DNA of 64,000 bases from Hevea brasiliensis. Taxonomy: Eukaryota; Streptophyta; Magnoliopsida; Malpighiales; Euphorbiaceae. Both the position numbers and the translations under genes were made by a program. Positions within the stretch are counted from its first letter, which is position 1, and every line of letters starts with the position of its first letter. Shown here one piece after another: positions 30,532 to 42,864 of this stretch. Where the stretch lies: contig NC_079498.1 in assembly GCF_030052815.1 (NCBI RefSeq), forward strand, positions 72,588,992 to 72,652,991, read 5' to 3'. The notes under the pieces are model-generated. The model was not told the DNA's origin and did no database searches. It was given only the letters and a program-made list of their open reading frames with translations.

Positions 30532-33500
30532 TGTCACACCCTACTCCTCTGTAAGATGTAACATGATCCTGTAGTACACCTAATGAATTAAAGTTCTTCA
30601 CCTACTGGTAACCCATTAAATATACTACAAGGGATTTTAAATCAACTTTCGTAAAATTTAAATCATCGATTAAAATTTGGTGTTACAAAAATTTTTCAAA
30701 ATTTTGGCAGAGTGTCTGCTGTATTTTGAGAAAACGGTTCTTCAAACCTGAAAAAAAAAAACACTCCCAATATGTTTTCTCAAATACAACTTCAATAAAC
30801 TTCATTTCATCTCACAATTCAATCTCAATAATCAAATCATTTCATTTTCAAACCAACCTCATCATAAAAAGAAACATTTCATTGATTACAAGACTTAAAA
30901 ATTAATATTACAAAACTATTCAGGTAAATGAAATCTCAAATTTACATTTATAATAATTTATATTTAATTACATACCAAAATATTTTATAAGAGTTTTTAT
31001 ACAACTGCTCAAATAATTTACATATATATTTTCACATGCATACATCAAAACCTATGTACATGGGTATAACTATGATATACTTGGAGCTGATCTGAATGTG
31101 TCTTCAAAGAAGCTTACTCAACTGCTTTATGCTCTTTTCACCTGCAACAACATACAAAGCTATCACTGAGTGGTGAACTCAGTGGTGCACAACTATAATT
31201 TAAAATATAGTACAATATACATTGACAAAATTATAACAATTAATTTGAAAGTCTCGAAATTCAATAAAATTCCAAAATTCAAAATCTTTGTTGCCAATAA
31301 TATAAATCATTAGTCAAAATGACTTTGAGTAAGAAATTCAATTTATCAAATCACAACTTGACATTTAAAGTAATTCCAGCAATCATGGAAATAAAGATTA
31401 ATTCCAACAAAATCAATTATGCATAAATCCCATTTGAAATCGAAATTCTTTTCTATTCAAAAACCATTATTTATCTCACTAACTATGCGAGACTAATTTG
31501 CAAGGGCCATCTTCAGGGTGATTCTAACTCCCTATGGTCGGGGAGGTCGAATCATCGTGCACAGTACACATCTCAAAAACGAAACTTTTGAAAGGGCCAT
31601 AACATAAAAACTTAGATCTAACCTCTAATAAGAGGAGAATCTAAGCCTGTGCACGTACCATGGTAATCAAAACAAAGATAACTCCATTGTCTCCTCAACA
31701 AATGAGAGAGACGGGTAAAACCTAGTCAAGCATCTATAGTGAGATACAAAACAATATCATCAATCTCTTTGTCCTTTTTCGGAGCATAAATCACAACACA
31801 ATTCGATTCAAAGTCAAATCCAATATCCAATAATTTTTTATGCTCATCACAATTCAAAACATAAATTTGTATTTTTCCATGCAAAGTGCCCATCACAATT
31901 CAAAACATATTCTATCACAATTTTTTAAAACATAATTTATTCAATCCACAGCAATGCTTAATACTTGTTGAAATACTATTTCACAAAGCTAAATTCATAC
32001 ATACTATAACAAGTTCATTAATCATTGAATTAAATCCAATACTTGATAAACATAATACATAAGGAAAATAACATCATTTAATCATATGAAATATTCAGAA
32101 CAAAATCAATTAAAAACTAGTTGTGCACAAACCTCTGATGAGTCACCTCTTAGCCTTGACTCAATGTTCCTTATGCTTTTCAATATCCTTTTAACTGAAA
32201 TACACAATTTAAAGTGTTTCAGTACTCAATTAAATCGTTTTTAATAATAAAATTCAATATCTAAATTTTCTTGGTAATATTCCCTTCAATTCATTTTATT
32301 AGTCAACCTATAATGTTGACCTTTGATGCACTCTAAGTGAGTCAATTTTAATGTTCCCAATTTGTCACATTTTATAGTCTCTAAGAGTTAGTATATGTTA
32401 CTAATTTCATTTTAAAGCTTATTGCATTTTATTGTAATTATTCAGATTTTATGGCCAATGTTTACTGTCTATTGGACCAAGCTACAGTGTAAATTTAACA
32501 TATTTCTCTTCATTAAAATTTTTCTTATTGTGTCTTCTTTAATTTCCTTCTTGAATCATGTCATTTGGATTTGTATAACTCAAGTTATGGTCAATTGACC
32601 ATAGCTAGGTCAATTCTGAATTTTGGTTCCATTACTAGGCAGTTTTATTATTACACTTTTCCAATTTTATTTGAGTAGGTTGCTGCCATATTTAGGTCTA
32701 TTACTCTCCATTGGATATGTTACCCCATGTCTTATGGTCCCTAAGAATTTTTTATTGTAATTTTTCAAGTCTTGTAGAGTTACTTATGGTCAAGTTATTG
32801 GACTAGACTCAATGGTCTTGTAGTGACAGGATGTTCAACTAGGGTAGTAGATTTGACCCAATATTTGAGCTTCTTACATTCATAAAGTGAGGGAGAGGTC
32901 TAAAACAAAGTTCAAGGTCTATTTCTTAGCTTTCCAGAATGGTATGGCTCATTTTGTTTGAAGACTTCTAGTGGGTGTTATACTTAAAACACTTTGCTAG
33001 AGTTGATGGTCATTTGAACCATTTCTAGATTTGGTATGCCAACTTAATCAAGTTAATTGACCTAGTTTTTTGGGTTTTGGTCAAAATAACATTATTGTAG
33101 GCCTATCTCTTAGTAAAAATTTGGCACTAGTTTCAGGGCATTTGGAGTTATATGGACCAAGTTATGGTCATTTTACTATTGCTGGTCAAGTTGCATTTAT
33201 ATTGCAAAGTTTAGGTCCTTTTTAGGTCAAAGTCAATTCGGCCAGTTTTTGTAACCCAAATTGTGCAAGCATTTTGACTTGGTTCTGTTCATTTCTGGGC
33301 TTTTTTGTCCTCATAGGAGTTGTAGCTCTATGTCTAAGCTTTCCATGGTATAAATTTCAGGTCATTTGGACCTGTTTTGAGTGAGTTATGGCCAAAATAC
33401 TGATTACTGTTCATATAGTCAAAATTCTGGATTTTCATGTCATGCAATTCCAGATTTGGTCATTCTTTTAGGTCACTTCTAGGCAGAATATGGACAACAC

Positions 33501-34733
33501 TTCTACATAAAAGTTAGCCTATTTTATGTCTAGTTTCACCTCCAATTAGCCTCATACCAATTGGAGTCACAACTTTACACTTATAACCTAATTTATAAAC
33601 TGCCAACAATCACAACCTGCATAAGAGAATTTACACTCCCAATTTGGCAATCCTCCTCCTCCCAATACTTCAATATTCATTCTTGGCACTTCTATATTTA
33701 TTCAACACAATTCCAGCAAAGTAAATTGGGCAAAATACTCAAGTAATATAGGCTCCCATGGCTGCCTAAAATTGGGCAGTCCAATAACTCAATAATTCCT
33801 TCAATTTTCATCACTAATCAACTCATCTCAAGCTAAACATAAACTTTACTTAAGAAAGGAAGTGAATTGGACCCTTACCTCTTTTTGGAGCTTGGTCAAA
33901 CCTTAACAAAACTCCTTCTTTTTGCTCCCAATATGCTGCCCAAGGTATGAGGATAAAGTTTAATGAAAGAACCTTGAAGATTTCATGGCTTGATCTTGGT
34001 GGATGAGAGCTTGAAGCTTTAGCCATCCTGGAGTTTTGGGAGGATTGGATTTTGCTTGAAGATGAAATAAAGAAGAAGAAGTGGCTGAAGTGGGATATGT
34101 TGTCCACTTAATCAATATACAAATCCATAGTGCTCCACTAAGGCAATTTAAATGTTTAATAATCCAAATTTTTCCTTAATTGTAATTATGCCCCAAACTT
34201 CTATCATTTATTTTATGTACCACATTTTTAATTTTCATGACATTTTTAAAGTGTGCTATCACTCATTTTTAATGGATATTGAGGTCAAAAGGCAACTCAA
34301 GGTGTTAATTGACCAAAATGCCCCTATTCGATTTGTATTCCCGATTTTTATTTGTTTCTTGATTTTTCGTTTTTCTTTGTACTAATTTATTAATTTTTCT
34401 TTCACATTTCTAATGTCATTCATACCTCAATAGATGTTTAATTAGGTCCCAAAAATATTTTCTTGGGTTCTCCGCAGTCCAGGGCTAGTCAACGGTCCTC
34501 ACCGCAACTTCCTGGTGCGGTCACCCATCGCCACGGTTTTTGGCTTGTTTAACTTAATCACATTTCATTGCTCTTTTTTTTTTCTTTTATTTTTCTTGTA
34601 TTTTTCTCTATTGTATTTCATTATTTTATGTCTCCTCACAAACATTTAAGTATAATTCTAAGCATCCTAGCTGTCCGGATAGACACTGGTCACCAGAACA
34701 GTAGAACGCACTACCGAATATAGGGGTGTTACA
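30532..34733 (-). repeat. Gypsy A 5' LTR
   Basis: 4202 bp. On the minus strand it runs from TGTAACACCCC to GGTGTGACA, forming 9-bp near-inverted ends. It is colinear with 14175-18411, with one copy instead of two of the 33-34-bp repeat. TATA-like box at 30994-31001. The antisense frames at 33561-34385 are LTR noise. Confidence 0.92.
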
Positions 34734-34738
34734 TTACC
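34734..34738. repeat. Target-site duplication of gypsy A, right copy
   Basis: TTACC, identical to 14170-14174. Confidence 0.85.
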
Positions 34739-35355
34739 GGCTGATTGGGGAAGGGATAAGGTTGATTTTTATTTGCTTTTACCCATTGGTCCTTCATCCC
34801 TTTACCCATTGCTCCATAAGGTGTTTTCTATTATTTCTAAATTTTTTTGAAAACCTTTATAATCTACTCAAAGTAGTCCTCCAACCTTTTATTTACCTCT
34901 TAACGTATTGATTAATTCACTTTAATCCTCTAACTCTTAGTGGCCAACTTCCTAGGTACAAAAGGAAGCAAGTGCACACCTACTTAGTTTGCTATTTATG
35001 TGAATACTTTTATTTTTTTTTTCATTTCCTTGACTTATTAATTTTTAATTATACCTTAATTAAGTCTTAATTAAGAGTTTTACAAGGTCCTATATGAATT
35101 GAAGTAATAAACAGACCCAAAATACTAATTTTTAGCCATTTCCTAGGGGAGTTACTCATCGCTGGGACTTGTGTACATTTAACTGATTTCTAATCCATTT
35201 CTTTTATTTTCCTTCAACCATACTTGATCTTTATTAAATTAAATTATGACTCCTTATTTTAATTTAAGGGTGGTTCCAGACATTCAACCATCTGAACAGA
35301 TGTTAGTCGCCGGAACAGTAGAATGTACGGAACTACAAAAAATGAGGGCGTTATA
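34739..35355 (-). repeat. Gypsy X LTR, 5' portion
   Basis: On the minus strand it starts TATAACGCCCTC (family TGTAACACCC) at 35355. It then carries the conserved GTACATTCTACTGTTCCGG block and sequence close to LTR head E (42440-42864). It ends at the gypsy A insertion and should continue at 14174. It is diverged from the A, B and C LTRs, so it is a different subfamily. Confidence 0.8.
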
Positions 35356-35783
35356 ATTCTTCCCCTCTTAATATAAATTCATCCTCAAAATTTACCTGGT
35401 TCAAATAACTATGGATGTTATTGTCTCATAATCTCTTCGCTCTCCCACTTAGCTTCCTCCACTTTGTGGTATCTTTAAAGCACTTTCACCAATGGAATTC
35501 TTTTATTCCTCAGTTCCTTGATTTCTCTTGCTAAGATCTTTACTGATTCCTCTTCATATGTTAAATCAGATTGTACATCACTGGTCTTCGTTGATAAGAC
35601 ATGTGTGGGATCTGATCTGTATCTCCTTAGTATCGAGACATGAAATACATTGTGAATATTATCCAGCTTTGGTGGTAATGCTAGCCTATAGACTACCAGA
35701 CTCACACATTCGATGATCTCGCCTGGAACGATAAACCTAGGGCTCAACTTACCCTTCTTTCCAAATCTGAGCACCTTCATCAT
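35356..35783 (-). pseudogene. Integrase C-terminus/chromodomain remnant (gypsy X)
   Basis: 102 codons open at 35783-35475 on the minus strand: KVLRFGKKGKLSPRFI, VYRLALPPKLDNIHNVFHVS, LRRYRSDPTHVL, then the chromodomain-like tail YEEESVKILAREIKELRNKR and IPLVKVL. The GPY-type segment is altered (VPGEIIE for IGPYEVLE). The frame stops before the usual EEATWE. The polypurine tract is near 35360. Upstream pol is missing: at 35784 the sequence switches abruptly to the middle of another LTR (Y). Confidence 0.85.
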
Positions 35784-38490
35784 GTTGTATACTATGACAA
35801 AGCTATCTTAACTCCACTAGCCATTACTAATAAGGGAAGTAAAGCTAGCTAGCAAATATGAGTGCACCCATTCGATCTCAACCTCAACTGGCAAACCAGA
35901 GAGGGAAGATAACATAATCAATCTCAACCCTACTAGCCGTTACTAATAAGGGAAGCAATTAAAGTCTATCATGTCAACTGTGGTTTTAAAATAATTCTAA
36001 AACAATTTCAATTCAAACAATAGACATTTTAAATCATTACAAATCATCATATGTGGTCAGCAACACATCAATTTCACAAACACTTATAAATCACATACAT
36101 CCGGCCACCCCCTTGCTATAATAAAATCAATGGCTAAACATTTGCCTTTTCAACACAATTACAAATTCTTTTCAATATTAAAAATATTCTCAAAACAATA
36201 TAAACAATTTTCAAATACAAAGGAAATTCACATTTGGCTAGTAGAAAATCTTTCTTTGTCATTTGTAAATTTAAAATGCAAAAAAATTTGAGTTGTGCAC
36301 AAACCTTATTTTAGTCTCCTTTCTTTGACTTAATTCTCCCTTTACTTTCAAGTCCTCTTATCTAATAAAATACACAATTTCAAAAAGTTTCAATACTTAT
36401 TCTAACTTCCACAAATAGCTAACCAATTAAATTCCTAGTGAAATTCCTAAGATACTACACATTCTAACTATTCTAGATACAGGGCAGAATTTGAACATAT
36501 CTTTAGAACTCAATTTCAGTCTAATTCTAGTCATAATTTATAAAATTGGTCTCCATGAAAGTTGTTCCTTTATGTCTTATCTTTAATTATCATTTTGAAT
36601 CACTCAATTTGAAGTCTAGGTCATTAGTGATGGCCAAAATACCAAGTACTGTTCCGAGGTGCCTTATCCTGCAATTTTCAAGTTTTCTAGATTTTTACCT
36701 GAATTAGCACTCACTATTCAAGTACTTTATTCCCAGAATTTATACCAGGCCTCTAAACCAAAGTTTTAGGCCTTTATCTTAAGTTTCCAAATCATCTTGT
36801 AGCACCTCAAATGGAGATGTACAAAGGAAGATATGCCTTGATTACTACACAGAGGTCACAGGGCAAAATTGCTGAGTTGCAGGAAATTTCAGTTTTGAAA
36901 TTCTGATTTGCTCTAAAATTCCAATCACTTTTCCCTAAGAATTAGGTCTGGGTCGAAACTTAGAAATTGTAGGTCTATGTCTTATGTTTATTTTGGCTTT
37001 ACAATCATTTAATTTACATTTGTGTAACTTGAGTTATTGTCATTTTACCAAAACTATTCAGGTGACTAATTTTCAGTTCTCAGGTCAATTCCAGAATCCA
37101 GGCAGAATTCTGGACTCACTTTATCAAGCAAATTTGCGTAGGTTACAATCATAATTTAGCATCATGATCTTCATATGAATTATTTTCCTGTGTCTCAGGA
37201 TTACACAGATTTAAATTTGGAGTTTTGTGGAGTGAGTTATACTTAATTTAGTACGTACCATTCATTTGGTCAGTTTTCCAGGTTCCAATTTTGCATTGCC
37301 AGATTCTTGCCCTAATTTAGTATCTTTCGGTCATTTTCATGGCAAGTGTCCTTCATGAAAGTTTTAGCATATTGTCTTAACTTTCATTTCTCATTAGTTT
37401 CACATCATTTGGAGTTATGTAGCTCAAGTTATAAGCATTTAACCTCACTGGACTCAAGCTGTCCAAATTCAACTCTTAATGCACAACATCAATTCCTTTA
37501 ATTTCTTCACCAAATCATTATTGTTTCTCAATAAATGCACATCCAATAATCATATTATAACCATAATAGCATTAAGTAAGCTTCATACCATAAAAACCCT
37601 AATTGCATAAAAATTCTAATCCCTATATTCCAAATTCAATCAATTCCAAGTTCATAAACTATTTTACAACTTCATTCAAGCCTAGAATTCAAGTTAATTG
37701 CATCAAAACTCCCTACTGCTTCATCTTGACCGAATTTCCATTCTTCATAACATATATGATTTCAAATAATTTCTATAGTAATTTCCACAAATAAACTTAG
37801 AAATCCATAAATTCATAACTAGGTAAACTCAAATCACAACTTACCTCAATTGGCTAACTTTCCTTCTTCACAATTCTTCCAAATTCCTTTGATTCCTTGC
37901 TTGCTTTCTTCAATTTAGGATTTAATTCAAAGATTTTTCTTGATTTGCTATGGAAATTATGGAAGAAATTAGGAGTTTTAAAGCGTTGATTGAAGCATCA
38001 ATCGAGGATGGCGAGGGAGTGTTGGACGGCAGATGAAGGAAGAAAAGAAGAAGTTGAAGATGATGGTAGTGATTGTGACGTTATTAATGAATTTTGTCTT
38101 ATTTATGAAATATCCCAAATTAATTATAATTATAATTTTATTTATATTTATTACAATTCCAATAATTCCTCCTATATCCCTTTTAACTTTTTATACTTCT
38201 TTTTGGTTAATTTAGTCCCATTCTAATACAATAATCTCACTCATTTTAGTTGACATTTCGGTTAAAAGTCAGCTCTTCAAGTGAATTGACCAAAGTGTCC
38301 TTCACCAGGTTATAGTCTATCTTTTTCAATAATACCGATTAAGTTCATAACCCGATAGTTACTTCAATTTTTATTCTGCTTATCTTAATTAATTTTTATC
38401 TCAATTTTAGTCATCGACTTGGCTTTAACTAATACTATTCACAGACCAGAAATAATACTATTCAGAGCTCAATATTCTCGGGACATTACA
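35784..38490 (-). repeat. Gypsy Y 3' LTR, truncated
   Basis: On the minus strand it starts TGTAATGTCCCGAG at 38490 and runs 2.7 kb before being cut at 35784; the last third, with TATA box and 3' end, is missing. It matches LTR D in order (35790-36060 with 43740-43980, and GTGCACAAACC at 36295 with 44145). The degenerate GAGTTAT...GTCATTT modules are present (36600-37450). Confidence 0.8.
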
Positions 38491-38588
38491 ACTCTTCCCC
38501 TCCAAAAAGAAATTTTATCCTCAAAATTTATCTAGTATTAAAATCTGAACAGCTGTGGATGGTGTCTTCTCATATCCTCTTCGTGTTC

Positions 38589-39756
38589 TCATGTGGCTTC
38601 TTCTTTGGAGTGGTTCCTCCATAATACCTTCACCAAACTAATTTGCTTATTTCTCAACTGCTTTGTCTGCTTTGCTAAAATAGCCACATGCTTCTCATCA
38701 AAAGTAAGATTCGAGCTAACTTCAATGGACTTCACTGGTAATATGTGTGAAGGATCTGACCTATACCTTTGAAGCATGGATACATGGAACACATTATGGA
38801 TTTTACCCAACTCTGGTGGTAAGGCGAGTCTATATGCCAATGAACCCACTCTTTCCAGAATCTCATATGGTCCTATGAAGCGAGGACTCAATTTTACCTT
38901 TCTCCCAAATCTCATGATCTTTTTTTCATGGGAAAACCTTCAAAAACACCTTATCACTCACATTATACTCAATGTCTTATTTCTTCAAATCCACATAGGA
39001 CTTCTGTCGGTCAAATGCAGCCTTTAGTCTATCCCAAATGATTTTAATTTTCTCCTCAGTCTGCTATACATTCTTTGGGCCAATCAACTTTCTTTCGCCT
39101 ACTTCATCCTAACCTAAGGGAGTTCTACATTTTCTGTCATACAGTGCTTCATAAGGAGCCAATGCTTGATTGGTAGCTATTATTATAAGCAAAGGTAAGT
39201 GTATATCCCAACTTCCTTCAAATTCAATAACACAAGCCCGAAGTATATCCTCCAAGATTTCGATGATTAGCTCAGATTAGCCCTCTCTCTGTGGGTGGAA
39301 TGCTGTGCTGAAATTCCATCTAAGTCCTAGGGCTTTTTGAAGATTACCCTAGAATCTAGAAGTAAATATCAGATCTCTATCAGATACAATAGATATTGGC
39401 AATCCATGTAATCTCACCACTTCATCAATATATAGCTTAGCTAACCTATTCAAGCTATAATCCATCTTCACTGGTAGGAAGTGTGCAGACTTAGTCAACC
39501 TGGCTACAATCACCCAAACTACATCATGATTCTTTTGAGTACGAGGAAGTTCCGTCACAAAATCCATGGTAATCCTTTCCCATTTCCACTTGGAAATAGG
39601 CAATGACTGTAACAATCCTGCTGGCACCTGGTGTTCTGCCTTCACTTGCTGATAAGTTAGGTGTTTAGCTATAAATTCTGCAATGTTTTTCTTCATCCTT
39701 CTTCACCAATAATGCTCTATTATAGTTCTATACATTTTAATCCCACCAGGATGCAT
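38589..39756 (-). pseudogene. Gypsy Y integrase, second (promoter-distal) copy with chromodomain
   Basis: Begins with MHPGGIKMYRTIIEHYW (zinc-binding HHCC region; the first Cys is changed in [13 protein letters not shown]). The core follows: first Asp in [10 protein letters not shown], second in [12 protein letters not shown] (39365), and the region around the Glu at about 39280, which reads HPQREG then a stop then SELIIE, so the Glu codon survives behind a stop. The C-terminal domain at 38915-38589 has MRFGRKVKLSPRFIGPYEIL, YRLALPPELGKIHNVFHVS and a chromodomain-like tail ending EEAT, with TGA in place of Trp. Confidence 0.85.
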
Positions 39757-40850
39757 TGCAAATGGCGAATCAGACTCCACTTGTAATATGTGTGAAGGAT
39801 CGGACCTATACCTTCGAAGCATGGATACCTGGAACACATTATAGATCTTATCCAACTCCAAAGGTAAGGCGAGTCTATATGCCAATGGACCCACTCTTTC
39901 TAGAATCTCATATGGTCCTATGAAGTGAGGACTCAATTTTCCCTTTCTCCCAAATCTCATGATTTTTTTCCATAAGGAAATCTTCAAAAACACCTTATCA
40001 CCCATATTATACTAAATGTCTCGTCTCTTTAAATTCACATAGGACTTCTGCTGATCATATGCTGCCTTTAGTCTATCCCGAATTATTTTTATTTTCTCCT
40101 CAGTCTACTGTACAATCTCTAGGCCAATCAATTTTCTTTCACCCACTTCATCCTAACATAAGAGAGTTCTACATTTTCTGCCATACAATGCTTCATAAGG
40201 AGGCATTCCAATGGTTGATTGGTAGCTATTATTATAAGCAAATTCAATCAAAGGCAAGTGTATATCCCAAATTCCTTCAAATTCAATAACACAAGCTTGA
40301 AGCATATCCTCTATGATTTGGATGATTCGCTTAGATTGGCCATCTATCGATGGGTGGAATGCTGTGCTAAAATTCAATCTAGTTCCTAGGGCTTTTGGAA
40401 GATTACCCAGAATCTAGAAGTAAATCTCAAATCTCTATCAAATACAATAGATATTGACAGTCCATGCAATCTCACCACTTCATCAATACATAGCTTAGCC
40501 AACTTATCCAGGCTACAATCCATCTTCACTAGTAAGAAGTGTGCAGACTTAGTCAACCTATTTACGATCACCTAAATTACATCATGACTCTTTTGAGTAC
40601 GAGGAAGGCCCATCACGAAATCCATGATAATCCTTTTCCATTTCCATTTAGGAATAGGCAATGACCATAACAATCTTGCTGCCATCTGGTGTTCTACCTT
40701 CACTTGCTGACAAGTTAGCCATTTAGCTATAAATTCTGTAACGTCTTTCTTCATCCCTCTCCACCAGTAATTCTCTTTTATAGTTTTGTATATTTTAGTC
40801 CTACTAGGATGCATGGCAAATAGTGAATCGTGTGATTCCTGTAAGATGAT
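39757..40850 (-). pseudogene. Gypsy Y integrase, first (promoter-proximal) copy
   Basis: Starts MHPSRTKIYKTIKENYWW at 40814. One zinc Cys is lost (KWLTCQQVK). First Asp in IIMDFVMGLP, second in VFDRDLRFTSRF; the catalytic Glu is replaced by Lys (DGQSKRIIQIIED, about 40335). The C-terminal domain is at 40005-39760 (MGDKVFLKISLWKK, GPYEILERVGPLAYRL, RRYRSDPSHILQV). It then runs directly into ESDSPFAMHPGG, the start of the second copy, instead of its chromodomain tail. Confidence 0.85.
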
Positions 40851-41735
40851 CTATTTCAATCCAACATCATTAGGAATGTGCATTCTACCTTGATATAGTA
40901 ACATGCTTTCACCATTTAATGAAAATTTTGTTTTATTACCATTCTGACCCTCTTCCATTAACTTCAAGTAACTGTCATCATTCTGAGCTGTTGCTTTAAT
41001 CTGTTCAGTTAACATTGGCTTTACTTGCAAAGTAGCCAAAATCCGCCCATCAGTATCTATCACTAATTCTGCATGTGATGCTCTTAAGTCATGCACCACA
41101 GATAGGGGTGAAACTTTCAAGCTGGCTATGGTCTTACGACTTTAGGCATCTGCCACTACATTAGCTTTCCTTGGTTGATAATCAATCAAATAGTCATAAT
41201 CTTTTATTAACTCCAGCCATCTCCTTTGCCTCAAATTTAGTTCCTTCTGTGTGCCCAAATATTTCAAACTTTTATGATATGTATAAATGTAACATCTTTC
41301 CCCATCAAGTAATGTCTCCAAATCTTAAGAGCAAAGACAACTGCTGCAAGCTCCAAATCATGGGTGGGATAATTCCTCTAATGTGGCTTAAGCTGGCGTA
41401 AAGCATAGGCAATGACATTCCTATCTTGCATCAATCCACAACCTAATCCATTATGAGAAGCATCACTGTAGATAGTATACTCTTTACTCGGTATAGGTAA
41501 AGTCAAGATTGGTGCTTCAGTAAAACACCTTTTTAGCTTATAAAAGCTCTCCTGACATTGGTTAGTCCATTGAAATTTTATATCTTTCCATAGTAACTTA
41601 GTCAATGGAGAAGCCACCGTAGAAAATACCTTCACAAATCTGTGATAATATCCAGCTAAACCAAGGAAACTATGAACTTCTATAACATTCTTCGACGGTT
41701 TCCAATTAAGGGTAGCTTCTACCTTACTAAGTGAT
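40851..41735 (-). pseudogene. Gypsy Y reverse transcriptase end, RNase H and pre-integrase linker
   Basis: 41735-41378: thumb ([48 protein letters not shown]) and RNase H start ([18 protein letters not shown], with its first Asp). 41377-41150: the rest of RNase H (THDLELA and related motifs) with stops. 41120-40851: linker before integrase (VVHDLRASHAELVIDTDGRI, LYQGRMHIPNDVGLK). The polymerase YxDD box is not present; the fragment starts after it. Confidence 0.82.
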
Positions 41736-42439
41736 AAAGTCAAATTATATAGACATTTAAGGTTAACATTCATTGTATTTAGTTGGCATTTAGTCTCATT
41801 TCTTGTTTATTTTTATGTGTTTTTGGTATTATTTTAGAAAACATGTTAATCCAACTCAATTCATTGATTTTTATATTTTATCAGGTGTTTTAATGTGGTT
41901 CTAGAATCAAAGACAAGTTTGAAAGAGATTTGGAGGTCAAAACGTAAAAAAATATAAGGCCAAAAACATTACACGGCCCATGTAAACACGCTCGTGTAAT
42001 TTCTTACACCCTGTGTAACCTTCTGGATGAAAGAACGCTAAAAAACTGAAGTGGCAAAAAGTTACACGGGGTGGGGCGTGTAACACTACACACTCAATGT
42101 AAAATACCCTGATAGCAATTCTGATGTGACTTTTCTTGCTTCTAACCTGACCCGGATCAACTCCTAAAACTTTTAAGACTCTGAAATTAGGGTTTTTACA
42201 CTAGATATAAATATAACAAGTCAAGAATTGAGAGGGAGAGCCAATTTACATCTAAGGAGGCACATCAACTTTAAGGGAGGTAAGGGAGAAATAATACCTA
42301 TAAGATTGCTAGAAGGAATTTTCAACTGAAGTTCCAAAAGTCTAAGGCTACAACTCTCCTTTTGGGTTCTTTCACTCTATTTTCTTCTCATGTCTTCTCT
42401 TTGTCTTTTTATAAACTTGATCGTAAAACTCACCATGTG
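41736..42439. other. Unassigned sequence, possible retroelement leader or LTR
   Basis: About 0.7 kb without recognised coding. It contains TCAGGTGTTTTAATG and several CACGGCCC/CGTGTAA words (41970-42095), a style also seen in the M1 leader at 2640-2870. This kind of sequence is common in LTRs of Tat/Athila-type gypsy elements, but no ends or priming site could be found. The left border is a break in Y pol; the right border is LTR head E. Confidence 0.4.
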
Positions 42440-42864
42440 TGTAACATCCTCACATTAGGTTGTTCCATACATTCTATTGTTCTAGTGATTAATATCTGTT
42501 TGGTTAGCTAGAATGTCTGAAACTACACTTAAACTAAAGTGAGGAGTCATGTTTTAATTTAATAAATATCAAGTAAGAGTGAGGAAAAAATAAAAGTAAT
42601 AGAGCATAAATCAGTTAAATGAGCTTAAGTTCCCGGCAATGGGTGACCTATCCGGGAAGCAACTGTGAGTTTAGTTACCACTCCAAATTCATGTGGAACC
42701 CCTATAAAATCCTTAATTAAGGATTAATTGAGGAATTATTGGGAATTAATAAATCAAAGAAATGAAAAGGAAATAAGCACAAATAAGTAAATCAAAACCT
42801 AAGGTGAAAAAGAAATGCTAAGGGCTTATCGGGTATTATAGAAAAGATGAACAAAAACCTGATA
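42440..42864 (+). repeat. LTR head E (gypsy), plus strand
   Basis: Starts TGTAACATCCTCAC and carries the conserved CATACATTCTATTGTTCTAG block. It resembles the X LTR read in the opposite direction (GGAGTCATGTTTTAATTTAATAAA and CGGCAATGGGTGACC are shared). It stops after 425 bp at the LTR end of gypsy D. I infer D inserted here; the rest of E would lie beyond the window. Confidence 0.7.

Larger units (their letters stand above)
14175..34733 (-). mobile_element. Gypsy A: large-LTR chromovirus derivative, interrupted by P2
   Basis: Minus-strand Ty3/gypsy element. On the minus strand it has a 5' LTR at 34733-30532, a priming site at 30524-30513, a gag remnant, a non-coding spacer, an integrase tail, a polypurine tract near 18415-18433 and a 3' LTR at 18411-14175. 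The TTACC target duplications are perfect. Without P2 it is about 10.6 kb, of which 8.4 kb is LTR. Protease, reverse transcriptase, RNase H and the integrase catalytic core are absent. The integrase-tail type and long LTRs suggest the Tekay/Del group of chromoviruses, an inference not tested by phylogeny. Confidence 0.9.
38491..41735 (-). mobile_element. Gypsy Y internal region with tandem integrase duplication
   Basis: Minus-strand chromovirus pol fragment. From 41735 downwards it has the end of reverse transcriptase, RNase H, then a complete integrase region (40814 to about 39757), a second integrase region (39756-38589) and a polypurine tract before the LTR at 38490. Corresponding points are 1058 bp apart. 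Gag, protease and the reverse transcriptase palm are missing; the left end breaks into unassigned sequence. There are many stops. Confidence 0.85.

Noticed and set aside
38033..38226. Overlapping 60-78-codon plus-strand frames
   Set aside because: They are AT-rich frames inside gypsy Y LTR without any conserved counterpart in other LTRs.
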